A stretch of DNA of 33,367 nt, taken from positions 1-33,367 of the forward strand of contig CALFDU010000065.1 of the NCBI GenBank assembly GCA_937950315.1, given 5' to 3'. This document shows positions 1 through 8,710 of the stretch, piece by piece. Origin of the DNA: an uncultured Saprospiraceae bacterium (GTDB lineage: Bacteria; Bacteroidota; Bacteroidia; Chitinophagales; Saprospiraceae). A program made the translations under genes and the position numbers. The notes beneath the pieces are model-generated. The model saw only the letters and a program-made list of their open reading frames with translations, ran no database searches and had not been told where the DNA came from. Positions within the stretch are counted from its first letter, which is position 1. The number at the start of each line of letters is the position of its first letter.

Positions 1-1
1 G

Positions 2-691
2 GTGTGCCCGGGACAAGACATAGAACTGTTAGAAACGGGAGGCGATGCCATTGAATGGGCATGGACCGGTCCAATGGTATTTTCTTCTTCGGATCAGAAT
101 CCGATCATCACTGGCTCAACGGTAGACAATCTTGGGACGTACTTTGTTGAAGTAACTGATTCCAATGACTGTCAAAGTACTTCTGAAGTAACCATCATTG
201 CAGCAACACCTCCTGATGTTGTAGCAGATGCAGTGTCAACCGAAGTTTGTCCAGGAGAAGATATAGCATTGTTAGAAAATGGAGGACAGGGTAGCATGTG
301 GTCGTGGACAGGTCCAGATGGATTTACTTCTACAGATCAGAATCCTATCATTACGTCATCATCCGTAGACAACCTAGGCACATACATGGTAACCGTTACT
401 TCACCTGCTGGTTGCAGCAATACAGGTCAGATAACCATCAATGCCGGAACGCCGCCAGACGCAGATGCAGATGCCAATCCATTTGATGTATGTCTAGGAG
501 GCAATCTTGATTTATCAGAGATTGGTGGTGAGGCGACCAGTTGGTCATGGACGGGTCCAGATGGATTTACCTCCACCGACCAGAACCCAAGTCTTACAGG
601 TTTTACCAATTCAAATATTGGAACCTATACGGTTGAAGTCACAGATGGTGCAGGTTGTACCAACTCAAGTCAAGTCATCATCAGTCTGGCA
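2..691 (+). repeat. Three Ig/PKD-like protein repeats
   Basis: Three units lie at about residues 1-67, 69-148 and 150-230 of the giant protein. Each has a V-C-x-G start, a central W-x-WTGP, then S-x-DQNP, then a GTY-x-V-x-VT strand followed by Cys. This is the pattern of PKD-like or Ig-like beta-sandwich modules in Bacteroidota surface proteins. More copies probably lie before the window. Units 2 and 3 share an identical GPDGFTSTDQNP stretch, suggesting recent duplication. Confidence 0.75.
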
Positions 692-3600
692 GACAGTCCA
701 GAAGGCTGTCTTTCAGGATCAGGGGAAGTTTGTGAAGATTTTTGTGGAACAGATGTATTTACTTTTGACCTCTCACCCAATTCTGGGCTTTTTGATATCA
801 CACTAACTTTTCCGGGTACCAATATCGACGATATTACTTTGACTGATATTGTAGATGGTCAAGACATAGGTGTCTGTTCGGATGCCTTAGGAGGTGCACC
901 TGATTTTGATGGTACCAACTTAATTTTACCGACCAGTGATATCAATGACGGCGAATCTATCATAATACAAATCGAAAGTTTAATAGATACAAATACGCCA
1001 GATTGCGCTGGTGTACCAGATCCTACATGCGAGATGGAAATTGTTTTTTCAGAAGCAATAGACCTATCCATTGAATTTGATGGAGATGTGCTGACAGATG
1101 GAACAGTCCTTAATTGTGTGGTTGGGTTCAATCCAGTGATTGATGATCCAAGTATCGCAGGTTCGTGGACGATTGATGGTGATCCAATCACCTTGCCAGA
1201 AGACCTTACGGCCTATCCACCCGGAAACCATATAGTTGCCTATATTCCTGACGCTGGGGAATGTGCTTTTCCAGTGGAAGTAAATATAATTACAGAACCT
1301 TGTGCGGATTGTGTGATTACAGAAGCATTGCTCACTGACATTCTTTGTAATTCCAATGGAACACTCACTGACGAGACCGATGACTTTATCAGTTTTACTC
1401 TAGACCCGCAGGCAGTTTTTAACGGGATGGACTACGACGTCAATGTAAGTTCTGGAAGTATCAATCCTTCATTTGGGACATATGGTGGACCGACTGATTT
1501 TGAGTTGGGCAATGGTTCAGCTGGAGGGGGAGATGTTACTTTGACCATCACAGATGTGGCGGATGGAAGTTGTTTTATTGAGGTGGTTATCACCGATCCG
1601 GGTTCATGTTCTGCCTCATGCAACATTACCTCAGCGGTGATTGATTTGGTAAGCTGTAATGACAATGGAACCGATTCTGATCCAGCCGATGATTTTATTT
1701 CTTTCGTATTAGAAATTGATGGGGACAATGTAGGTGCAGATTATAGTTTTGATTCACCTTATGGAATGTTTACTGGATCCTACGGTGTATCTTCTAGTTT
1801 TGACTTTCCGCCAGGTTCTGCAGGAGTCGGCGATCTTGTTTTAACAATAGTAGATGCGGATGATCCGACTTGTACAACAATAGTCAATTTAGAAGATCCG
1901 GGTACTTGTTTTGGTTCGTGCAATATTGATCCTATTGTTGCCACTGGGGTAAGTTGTAACGACAATGGTACTCCCGACGATCCAGATGATGATTTTCTTA
2001 CCTTCGATATTGATCCTCAAGGTGTAAATTTGACCGGTGATTATACCATCAATTCTTCAGCTGGTGTTTCTCCAGCGATGGGAAGTTTTGGTGGGCCAAG
2101 TAGTTTTTCAACTAGTTCGGTTTCTCCGACGGGAGGCACAGTTATGTTGACCATCATCTCTGTGGATGATCCGACATGTACTCAGACCTTTGAGATGACT
2201 GATCCAGGTCCTTGTTCTAATGAATGTGTGATTACGGATATCATTCCAGGACTGATTACCTGCGATGCAAATGGTACGGATGCCAATCCATCAGATGATA
2301 TCATAAACTTTCAATTACAAATAGAAGGAACCAATGTTGGTTCAGGATATAGTTTTATTACAACGTTTGGTATGTTTTCAGGAAACTACGGAATCTTAGA
2401 AGACTTTGTAATGCCTGCCGGTTCAGCTGAGGCAGGCGACTTTGTTCTGACAATTACTGATAATGATAACCCTAGTTGTACAAGCGAAATTACAATCACA
2501 AACCCTGGACCCTGTTCAGGTGGATGCAACATAACTTCTGCAGATATTAATTTTGTGAATTGCGATTCCAATGGGACAAATTCAGATGATTCAGATGATG
2601 TCATCAACTTTCAAATCTTGGTTGACGGCGCAAGTCTTGGTAGTGGATATTCCTTTGATACTCCATTTGGATCCTTTAGTGGAAGTTACGGACAACTGGA
2701 AGCATTTACATTGCCTGCTGGTTCTGCAGGAGGGGGAGATATTCTTTTAGAAATAGTTGACAACGATAACCCTGACTGTTCTGTGACACTAAATATTCAA
2801 GATCCAGGAAGCTGTTCTGACGCTTGTATCATCAATGCAGTCACAGCTATGAATGTTGCCTGCGACGACAACGGAACCGATTCAGATCCTGATGATGATT
2901 TTCTCACCTTTGAATTAGATCCTCAAGGAGCAAATATTTCTGGTGACTATACCATCACTTCGACCTATGGAATTACACCTTTGACGGGGAGTTTTGGTGG
3001 GACTACGGTTTTTACGACAGATATGGCAGCACTTGGTGGTGGTACTTTTTCCGTTGAGATCACCTCTGTGGAAGACCCTTCCTGCACAACAACTTTTAAT
3101 ATTGTAGATCCAGGAGCTTGTTCTGATATATGCACTCTTGATGCAGACATCATGATTGTTACCTGCAGTCCAAACGGTACCAATGCTGATCCTGCCGATG
3201 ATATTCTCATTTTCCTCATGGAGGTACAAGGAGGTAATGCTGGTTCAGGATACTCTTTTGATATTGGATCAGAAACCTTCATCGGTGAATATGGAACATT
3301 TGAAGAATTCGAATTAGAACCAGGGACGGCAGGAGCAGGAGATATAGATATTACCATTGTTGATAACGATGATCCGACATGCACGACGCAAGTGACGGTT
3401 GTCGATCCGGGAGATTGTTCAGGAGTATGTACTTTGGATGATGTGACAATTGCTGATGTAGATTGCAATGACAATCAAACAACTGATCCTACTGATGATT
3501 TTCTAATTTTTGAAATAGAGCCTATAGGGAGTAATCTGGTTGGAGACTTTACAGTGACGTCTACTGAATATACGATAACACCTGCCATAGCAGCTTTTGG

Positions 3601-5065
3601 TGGACCGTCCACTTTTGAGACAGATGGATTGTCTATGACCGGAGGTATTATTACATTGACACTTACATCAATCGACGATCCTACTTGTACGATTGATTTT
3701 GACATTGTTGATCCGGGACCTTGTTCTACTTCATGTATGCTGGACGCAACGGTGGTTGATGTTTTTTGTGATACCAATGGTACAGATACAGATGCAACCG
3801 ATGACATTATAAGTATTCAATTGGAGGTAGAAGGAACGGATGCAGGATCTGGATATAGTTTTGCTTCTTCCGGTGGATTTTTTAATGGAGAATACGGCGT
3901 TATTGAGACTTTTGATATGGCGATCGGTTCTGCAGGAGATGGAGACTTTACCTTGACGCTTGTTGATAACGATGATCCTGATTGTACGACGGATGTGATG
4001 ATTATTGATCCGGGCGTTTGTTCTGATGCATGTATTACTGGTGTTGATATAGTCGATGTGACTTGTTTTACCAATCAGACTGCGAGTACTACCAATGATG
4101 ATTTTCTCACTTTTACCATAGATCCAGTGACAACACTTTCTGGTCAATTTACGATCGAAACCAATTTTGAACTAAGTCCAGAATTTGGAACTTTTGGTGA
4201 AGAATCAACTTTTGCTACAGGTTCATTGAATCAGAATGGAGGAATCTTAATTGTAACCATTGAATCTGTTGATGAGCCTAGTTGTAGCATTACTTTTGAG
4301 ATCATAGATCCAGGTCCATGTTCGGTGCCGTGTCCTGACCCAGGAACTTGTAACGATGGCGATCAATGCAATGGTGAAGAAGAATGGAATGATAATTCCT
4401 GCGAATGTTTCGTCAATGGATTTATTGAAGAAAGCAGTTGCGTTGACGATAATGATTGTAGCAATGGAATAGAATTTTGGGATGATGCTACTTGTGCCTG
4501 TCTTACAGAAGAGCCACTTGATTGTAGCAATGGAGGAGGCATAGAAATGCCTTGTGATGATGGAAATCCTTGTACTGCAGATGACGTGATGATAGTATTA
4601 GACTGTGACGGCTCAGAGTGTATCCCTTGTGTTGGTGTTCCTTTGGATTGTTCCGATCTTAATAATACAACAGCAATTCCGTGTGATGACGGTGTCGACT
4701 TTACCATCGATGATGTGGAAATTGTTCTTACTTGTGATGGGTCAGTCTGTCAGCCTTGTGAAGGAATATTATCTCTATCTTCTATATTTTTCCCAAACAT
4801 TTTTACCCCTAATGGTGATGGAGATAATGACGAGTGGGGAATTTTTACGGATCAAGAATTAATGATTAATGAATTAAAAATTTATACTAGATGGGGTGAG
4901 GTGTTGTATTCTGTTTCAGATATCATGAATACCGATGAGGCTCATATGTGGAACGGTCGACGGTCAGATGGCGAGAAAGTTGAATCTGGTGTTTACGTAT
5001 ATTTTATAGAAATAGGCGCTCCGTATAACTCTGTCTTTACTGGTGATTTGACATTGGTGTATTAA
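2..5065 (+). CDS. Giant secreted repeat protein with T9SS type B (CHU_C) tail; 5'-partial
   Basis: The frame is open from the window edge, so the true N-terminus is missing; the GTG at base 2 is probably an internal valine. About 1687 residues are visible. In order: three Ig/PKD-like repeats of ~80 residues (about 1-230) with recurring WTGP, DQNP and GTY motifs; a mixed region (235-433); ten ~100-residue repeats (437-1443); a Cys-rich segment (about 1444-1590); and a C-terminal module (about 1592-1687) with FFPNIFTPNGDGDND and YTRWGE motifs. That module is the gliding-motility-associated CHU_C domain used as a type B sorting signal by the type IX secretion system. The protein is therefore likely exported and cell-surface bound or released. 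The repeats are rich in Asp, with stretches such as NGTDSDPDDDF that could bind calcium, and in paired Cys. An adhesin or matrix role is inference. No catalytic domain is visible. Confidence 0.9.
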   Translation: MCPGQDIELLETGGDAIEWAWTGPMVFSSSDQNPIITGSTVDNLGTYFVEVTDSNDCQSTSEVTIIAATPPDVVADAVSTEVCPGEDIALLENGGQGSMWSWTGPDGFTSTDQNPIITSSSVDNLGTYMVTVTSPAGCSNTGQITINAGTPPDADADANPFDVCLGGNLDLSEIGGEATSWSWTGPDGFTSTDQNPSLTGFTNSNIGTYTVEVTDGAGCTNSSQVIISLADSPEGCLSGSGEVCEDFCGTDVFTFDLSPNSGLFDITLTFPGTNIDDITLTDIVDGQDIGVCSDALGGAPDFDGTNLILPTSDINDGESIIIQIESLIDTNTPDCAGVPDPTCEMEIVFSEAIDLSIEFDGDVLTDGTVLNCVVGFNPVIDDPSIAGSWTIDGDPITLPEDLTAYPPGNHIVAYIPDAGECAFPVEVNIITEPCADCVITEALLTDILCNSNGTLTDETDDFISFTLDPQAVFNGMDYDVNVSSGSINPSFGTYGGPTDFELGNGSAGGGDVTLTITDVADGSCFIEVVITDPGSCSASCNITSAVIDLVSCNDNGTDSDPADDFISFVLEIDGDNVGADYSFDSPYGMFTGSYGVSSSFDFPPGSAGVGDLVLTIVDADDPTCTTIVNLEDPGTCFGSCNIDPIVATGVSCNDNGTPDDPDDDFLTFDIDPQGVNLTGDYTINSSAGVSPAMGSFGGPSSFSTSSVSPTGGTVMLTIISVDDPTCTQTFEMTDPGPCSNECVITDIIPGLITCDANGTDANPSDDIINFQLQIEGTNVGSGYSFITTFGMFSGNYGILEDFVMPAGSAEAGDFVLTITDNDNPSCTSEITITNPGPCSGGCNITSADINFVNCDSNGTNSDDSDDVINFQILVDGASLGSGYSFDTPFGSFSGSYGQLEAFTLPAGSAGGGDILLEIVDNDNPDCSVTLNIQDPGSCSDACIINAVTAMNVACDDNGTDSDPDDDFLTFELDPQGANISGDYTITSTYGITPLTGSFGGTTVFTTDMAALGGGTFSVEITSVEDPSCTTTFNIVDPGACSDICTLDADIMIVTCSPNGTNADPADDILIFLMEVQGGNAGSGYSFDIGSETFIGEYGTFEEFELEPGTAGAGDIDITIVDNDDPTCTTQVTVVDPGDCSGVCTLDDVTIADVDCNDNQTTDPTDDFLIFEIEPIGSNLVGDFTVTSTEYTITPAIAAFGGPSTFETDGLSMTGGIITLTLTSIDDPTCTIDFDIVDPGPCSTSCMLDATVVDVFCDTNGTDTDATDDIISIQLEVEGTDAGSGYSFASSGGFFNGEYGVIETFDMAIGSAGDGDFTLTLVDNDDPDCTTDVMIIDPGVCSDACITGVDIVDVTCFTNQTASTTNDDFLTFTIDPVTTLSGQFTIETNFELSPEFGTFGEESTFATGSLNQNGGILIVTIESVDEPSCSITFEIIDPGPCSVPCPDPGTCNDGDQCNGEEEWNDNSCECFVNGFIEESSCVDDNDCSNGIEFWDDATCACLTEEPLDCSNGGGIEMPCDDGNPCTADDVMIVLDCDGSECIPCVGVPLDCSDLNNTTAIPCDDGVDFTIDDVEIVLTCDGSVCQPCEGILSLSSIFFPNIFTPNGDGDNDEWGIFTDQELMINELKIYTRWGEVLYSVSDIMNTDEAHMWNGRRSDGEKVESGVYVYFIEIGAPYNSVFTGDLTLVY
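1310..4330 (+). repeat. Ten ~100-residue tandem repeats of two alternating types
   Basis: Units begin at residues 437, 540, 640, 742, 842, 942, 1044, 1143, 1245 and 1344 and end at 1443. Each opens with Cys and a hydrophobic strand, then Cys-x-x-N-G/Q-T and an Asp-rich DDF/DDI stretch, and closes with DPG-x-C. Two subtypes are clear. Type A (units 1, 3, 6, 8, 10; 100-103 residues) has DPQ/DP early, then FGG-x-x-x-F and S-V/I-DDP. Type B (units 2, 4, 5, 7, 9; 99-100 residues) has SGYSF or similar, G-x-YG, GSAG-x-GD and VDNDDP. The order is A-B-A-B-B-A-B-A-B-A. Unit 1 is mixed: an A-like front with a B-like GSAGGGD. The DNA copies are diverged, so the array is old. Confidence 0.85.
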
Positions 5066-5073
5066 TTGGATAT

Positions 5074-5107
5074 TTTGATTAAGCCTTTCGGCAAATGTTT
5101 ATATCTG
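5074..5107 (+). promoter_or_regulatory. Candidate Bacteroidota-type promoter of the fdhF-like/hut/glpD operon
   Basis: TTTG at 5074-5077 and TATATCTG at 5100-5107 are separated by 22 bp. The Bacteroidota consensus is TTTG/TTG, 17-23 bp, then TAnnTTTG, so the -7 box has one mismatch. Predicted transcription would start some 20-25 bases before the ATG at 5136. Nothing else in the 70-bp gap resembles a promoter better. Pattern match only. Confidence 0.35.
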
Positions 5108-5135
5108 CAACAAAATTAATCTATAAAACAATAGA

Positions 5136-7442
5136 ATGAGTAAGCACAGAAAAGTTGAGCTCAATGCATCTCCTGAAATGACGGGAATCAAACTTTCTGA
5201 TCCCAAAGGATATGCTGCAGGAGCACCTGCTGTGAAAGTTGCGATGGAGCACGTGGTCTCCGAGATGGGGACTGTACGCGGATTGAAAACACTAGCCAAA
5301 TTAAATCAAAAAGATGGATTTGATTGCCCGGGATGTGCTTGGCCTGATCCAGATGATAAGAGATCTTTACTAGGTGAATATTGTGAAAATGGAGCCAAGG
5401 CGGTAGCCGAAGAAGCAACACGAAAAAGAGTGAAACCCTCATTCTTTCAACAGCATACCATACAAGAATTATCCACTTGGTCAGATTATCAACTTGGCCG
5501 CAGCGGAAGACTCACCCATCCAATGATTTTACGTGAAGACTCATGTAATTATGAAGAAATAAGCTGGGACGAAGCATTCGCAATAATTTCCAAAAATCTT
5601 AAAGAATTATCAAGTCCAAATGAAGCAATTTTTTATACTTCGGGAAGATCGAGCAATGAAGCGGCATTCCTTTATGGATTATTTTGTCGTGCTTATGGAA
5701 CCAACAACATGCCTGATTGCTCCAATATGTGTCATGAGTCAAGTGGAGTAGGACTTTCAGAGACCTTGGGAATCGGTAAAGGTTCAGTCTTACTTGATGA
5801 CTTTGAAAAATCTGAATTGGTTGTAGTCATGGGTCAAAATCCTGGGACCAATCATCCAAGAATGCTGACAGCACTAAAGGATTGCAAGAAAAACGGTGGT
5901 AAGATTATTACCATCAATCCACTAGAAGAAGCAGGGTTGAAAAGATTTAAAAATCCACAAAGCCCTACAGATATGTTGAGTAGAGGCACAACGATTACTG
6001 ATGTATTTCTGCAGGTGAAAATCAATGAAGATATCAGTCTCTTAAAAGCAATCATGAAAAAATTGCTGGATATCGAACGTATTGATGGTGGAGTTTTTGA
6101 TATGAAATTTATCAATGGCCAGACGGCGCACTATGATGCGTTGACGAAAGACTTGGATAAATACAATCTTCAAGAATTGATTGATAGTTGTGGAGTGGAA
6201 GAAAAGTTGATTGATCAAGCAGTGCAATTATTTGCCGAAAGGGAGAAAATAATTATCTGCTGGGCCATGGGGCTTACCCAACATAAAAATGGTGTCGCAA
6301 ATATCAAAGAATGCGTCAATCTATTATTGCTGAAAGGGAGTATTGGGAAGGAAGGCGCAGGAACGTGTCCAGTGCGTGGACACAGTAATGTGCAAGGTGA
6401 CCGCTCTGTCGGAATTGTGCACAGAACTTCTCCTGGGCTGACAAAATCTTTGAAGAAGAATTTTAATATTGATGCTCCACAAGAACATGGACTCGATACA
6501 GTTCATTCTATTATGGCTATGTATGAAAAGAAGGCAAAAGTATTTGTAGCCCTTGGCGGAAATTTTGTTTCTGCAGCATCGGATACCTTATATACTGCAC
6601 AAGCTCTGCAAAATTGCGATTTGACGGTATCGATAAGTACCAAGTTGAATCGGTCACATCTAGTAGCTGGCAAAGTATCCTTGATCTTACCGACATTGGG
6701 TAGGTCAGAATCAGATAGATCTGGAAGCAAAGAGCGCTTTGTAACGGTTGAAAACAGCATGGGAAAAGTACATAAATCCCAAGGAAATTTAGATCCCGCT
6801 TCCGATCACTTGATGAGCGAACCAGAAATCATTGCTAGATTGGCCATGCATACATTGGGTGAAAAATCGGAGGTGCCTTGGGAAGCAATGGCGACCGATT
6901 ATGATTTGATCAGAGATAAGATAGAAGCAGTACTTGTGGGATTTGGTGATTACAACAAACGAGTAAAAAACAATGAAGGTTTTTATCTTCCAAACAATGC
7001 TAGGAAAGCAGATTTTTCAAAGTTGCCAGGAGGCAAAGCTCAATTTAGTGTCAATCCATTGCCGGATCACCAATTAGAAGAGGACGAATTTCTCTTGATG
7101 ACCATCCGATCACACGACCAATTCAATACAACCATTTATGGATTGGACGATAGATATCGAGGTGTATATAATGAAAGAAGGGTCGTATTCATGAATCCCC
7201 AAGATATGAACGATCACGGATATTCAAAGCTCGATGTGATTGATCTGTATAGTGAATACGAAGGGAAATTGCGCGAGGCCAATAGATTTATAGTAGTGCC
7301 TTATCAGATTCCTCGACAAAACCTGGCTTGTTATTTTCCTGAGGCAAACATGCTTGTCCCCATCAACCATTTTGCAAAAGGCAGTAATACTCCGATTTCT
7401 AAGTCAATAAAGGTGAAACTAAGACCACACGTCTCGTATTAA
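5136..7442 (+). CDS. FdhF/YdeP-family molybdopterin oxidoreductase
   Basis: A 768-residue cytoplasmic protein, close to the length of E. coli YdeP. The N-terminus has CPGCAWPD (Cys64, Cys67) plus Cys83. This is typical of the YdeP subgroup and differs from the full C-x2-C-x3-C cluster of classical formate dehydrogenases. The active-site region has DCSNMCHESSGVGL (Cys195, Cys199, His200), where formate dehydrogenases carry selenocysteine or cysteine; no in-frame TGA occurs. Further signatures are VVVMGQNPGTNHPRML, the RGHSNVQGDRSVGI loop and a C-terminal molybdopterin-dinucleotide-binding region with RSHDQFNTTIYG. No TAT signal or membrane segment is seen. The physiological substrate of YdeP-type enzymes is not established, so formate oxidation is only possible. 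It is the first gene of the operon, 27 bp before hutI. Confidence 0.9.
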   Translation: MSKHRKVELNASPEMTGIKLSDPKGYAAGAPAVKVAMEHVVSEMGTVRGLKTLAKLNQKDGFDCPGCAWPDPDDKRSLLGEYCENGAKAVAEEATRKRVKPSFFQQHTIQELSTWSDYQLGRSGRLTHPMILREDSCNYEEISWDEAFAIISKNLKELSSPNEAIFYTSGRSSNEAAFLYGLFCRAYGTNNMPDCSNMCHESSGVGLSETLGIGKGSVLLDDFEKSELVVVMGQNPGTNHPRMLTALKDCKKNGGKIITINPLEEAGLKRFKNPQSPTDMLSRGTTITDVFLQVKINEDISLLKAIMKKLLDIERIDGGVFDMKFINGQTAHYDALTKDLDKYNLQELIDSCGVEEKLIDQAVQLFAEREKIIICWAMGLTQHKNGVANIKECVNLLLLKGSIGKEGAGTCPVRGHSNVQGDRSVGIVHRTSPGLTKSLKKNFNIDAPQEHGLDTVHSIMAMYEKKAKVFVALGGNFVSAASDTLYTAQALQNCDLTVSISTKLNRSHLVAGKVSLILPTLGRSESDRSGSKERFVTVENSMGKVHKSQGNLDPASDHLMSEPEIIARLAMHTLGEKSEVPWEAMATDYDLIRDKIEAVLVGFGDYNKRVKNNEGFYLPNNARKADFSKLPGGKAQFSVNPLPDHQLEEDEFLLMTIRSHDQFNTTIYGLDDRYRGVYNERRVVFMNPQDMNDHGYSKLDVIDLYSEYEGKLREANRFIVVPYQIPRQNLACYFPEANMLVPINHFAKGSNTPISKSIKVKLRPHVSY

Positions 7443-7469
7443 TCTTAAAGTAATTGTATTTTTGGGTCA

Positions 7470-8708
7470 ATGAGTAATAAGCAATTTTATTTAGGGCCAA
7501 TCAAACAGCTGGTGACGCTACGTCAAGTAGATGACCGTGGCCCAATCTCCAACAATGCACTTGAGACCATCAAAAACGCATGGCTTTCAATTGAAGATGG
7601 AAAAATTAAATCCATATTACATGAGTTGCCTGCCGGTGTTGAGACAGATGCCATAATGCAACTTCAAAAAGAGTATGTGATGTTGCCTTCATTTATTGAC
7701 GCGCACACTCATATTTGTTTTAGTGGATCGCGATCAAGAGATTACGCCATGAGGAATGCAGGAATTTCATACCTCGAAATAGCAAAAGCGGGTGGAGGAA
7801 TATGGGATACAGTAACACATACACGTGGTGCAACTCAGACAGAATTGATAGATGGAATTTTGGAGCGTGCTTCTACATTGGTAGAGAAAGGCATCACTAC
7901 GATTGAGGTAAAAAGTGGATATGGACTTTCGGTAAAGGAAGAATTAAAAATGCTAAGAGCTATCAACGAGGCCAATAAAACTACAAAGGCTGAATTGATT
8001 CCCACTTGCTTGGCTGCACATATCAAGCCCAAGGATTTTGAGGGCGATCATGCGGCGTATTTGGATGTAATTATTGATGAATTATTTCCGATTATCAAAG
8101 AAGAAAAACTGACCAAAAGAATTGATGCATTTATTGAGGAGGAGGCATTTTCTGCTGAAGTGGTCGATCGATATTTTAAAGAAGCGAAGGCGATGGGAAT
8201 GGAAATAACCGTGCATGCTGATCAGTTTCATCCTGGAGGATCTGCAGTCGCGATTCAGCATGGTGCCCTGAGTGCTGATCACCTTGAAGCAAGTACAGAA
8301 TCGGAGATAGAAGCTCTTGCCAATAGTGATACTGTCGCGATGGCTTTGCCGGGAGCTTCAATTGGCTTGGGTTGTGCATTTACACCGGGAAGAAAGATTT
8401 TGGATGCAGGTGGTATATTGGCGATTGCTAGTGATTGGAATCCAGGTTCTGCACCGATGGGGGATTTATTGACCCAAGCTTGCATATTAGGCACATTTGA
8501 AAAGTTGAGCAATCCTGAAGTATTGGCAGGTATCACCAAGCGAGCAGCAAAAGCGTTGAAGTTGAATGATAGAGGAAGTATAGAGGAAGGAAAGTTGGCT
8601 GACTTGGTATTGTTTGAAGGAAATGATTATAATGAAATATTCTACCTTCAAGGAAAGAAGCTTCCTTCGATGGTTTTTAAGAATGGAAAATTGATTTTTA
8701 ATAATTAG
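7470..8708 (+). CDS. hutI: Imidazolonepropionase
   Basis: A 412-residue amidohydrolase of the usual family length. It hydrolyses 4-imidazolone-5-propanoate to N-formimidoyl-L-glutamate, the third step of histidine degradation, in the cytoplasm. Visible signatures: DAHTHICFSGSR with metal ligands His79 and His81; the substrate-loop motif VKSGYGL; VHADQFHPGG; SADHLE; and ASDWNPGSAP near the last metal-binding Asp. The ATG start is 27 bp after the fdhF-like stop, and hutU starts 2 bp after the hutI stop, so the two hut genes are surely cotranscribed. Family assignment is firm. Confidence 0.96.
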   Translation: MSNKQFYLGPIKQLVTLRQVDDRGPISNNALETIKNAWLSIEDGKIKSILHELPAGVETDAIMQLQKEYVMLPSFIDAHTHICFSGSRSRDYAMRNAGISYLEIAKAGGGIWDTVTHTRGATQTELIDGILERASTLVEKGITTIEVKSGYGLSVKEELKMLRAINEANKTTKAELIPTCLAAHIKPKDFEGDHAAYLDVIIDELFPIIKEEKLTKRIDAFIEEEAFSAEVVDRYFKEAKAMGMEITVHADQFHPGGSAVAIQHGALSADHLEASTESEIEALANSDTVAMALPGASIGLGCAFTPGRKILDAGGILAIASDWNPGSAPMGDLLTQACILGTFEKLSNPEVLAGITKRAAKALKLNDRGSIEEGKLADLVLFEGNDYNEIFYLQGKKLPSMVFKNGKLIFNN

Positions 8709-8710
8709 TA

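Noticed and set aside
2965-3474. Long minus-strand ORFs opposite the giant protein repeats, up to 169 codons
   Set aside because: They recur at the repeat period, in step with the plus-strand coding pattern, have low-complexity sequence and no start signals: shadows of the real frame.
5718-5740. Selenocysteine site in the FdhF-like protein
   Set aside because: The frame has no internal TGA; the region reads Cys195 and Cys199-His200, as in YdeP-type enzymes.
6130-6155. GTTGACGAAAGA, similar to the 13-bp motif
   Set aside because: It lies inside the conserved coding region of the FdhF-like gene and matches only 10 of 12 positions, so chance is enough.
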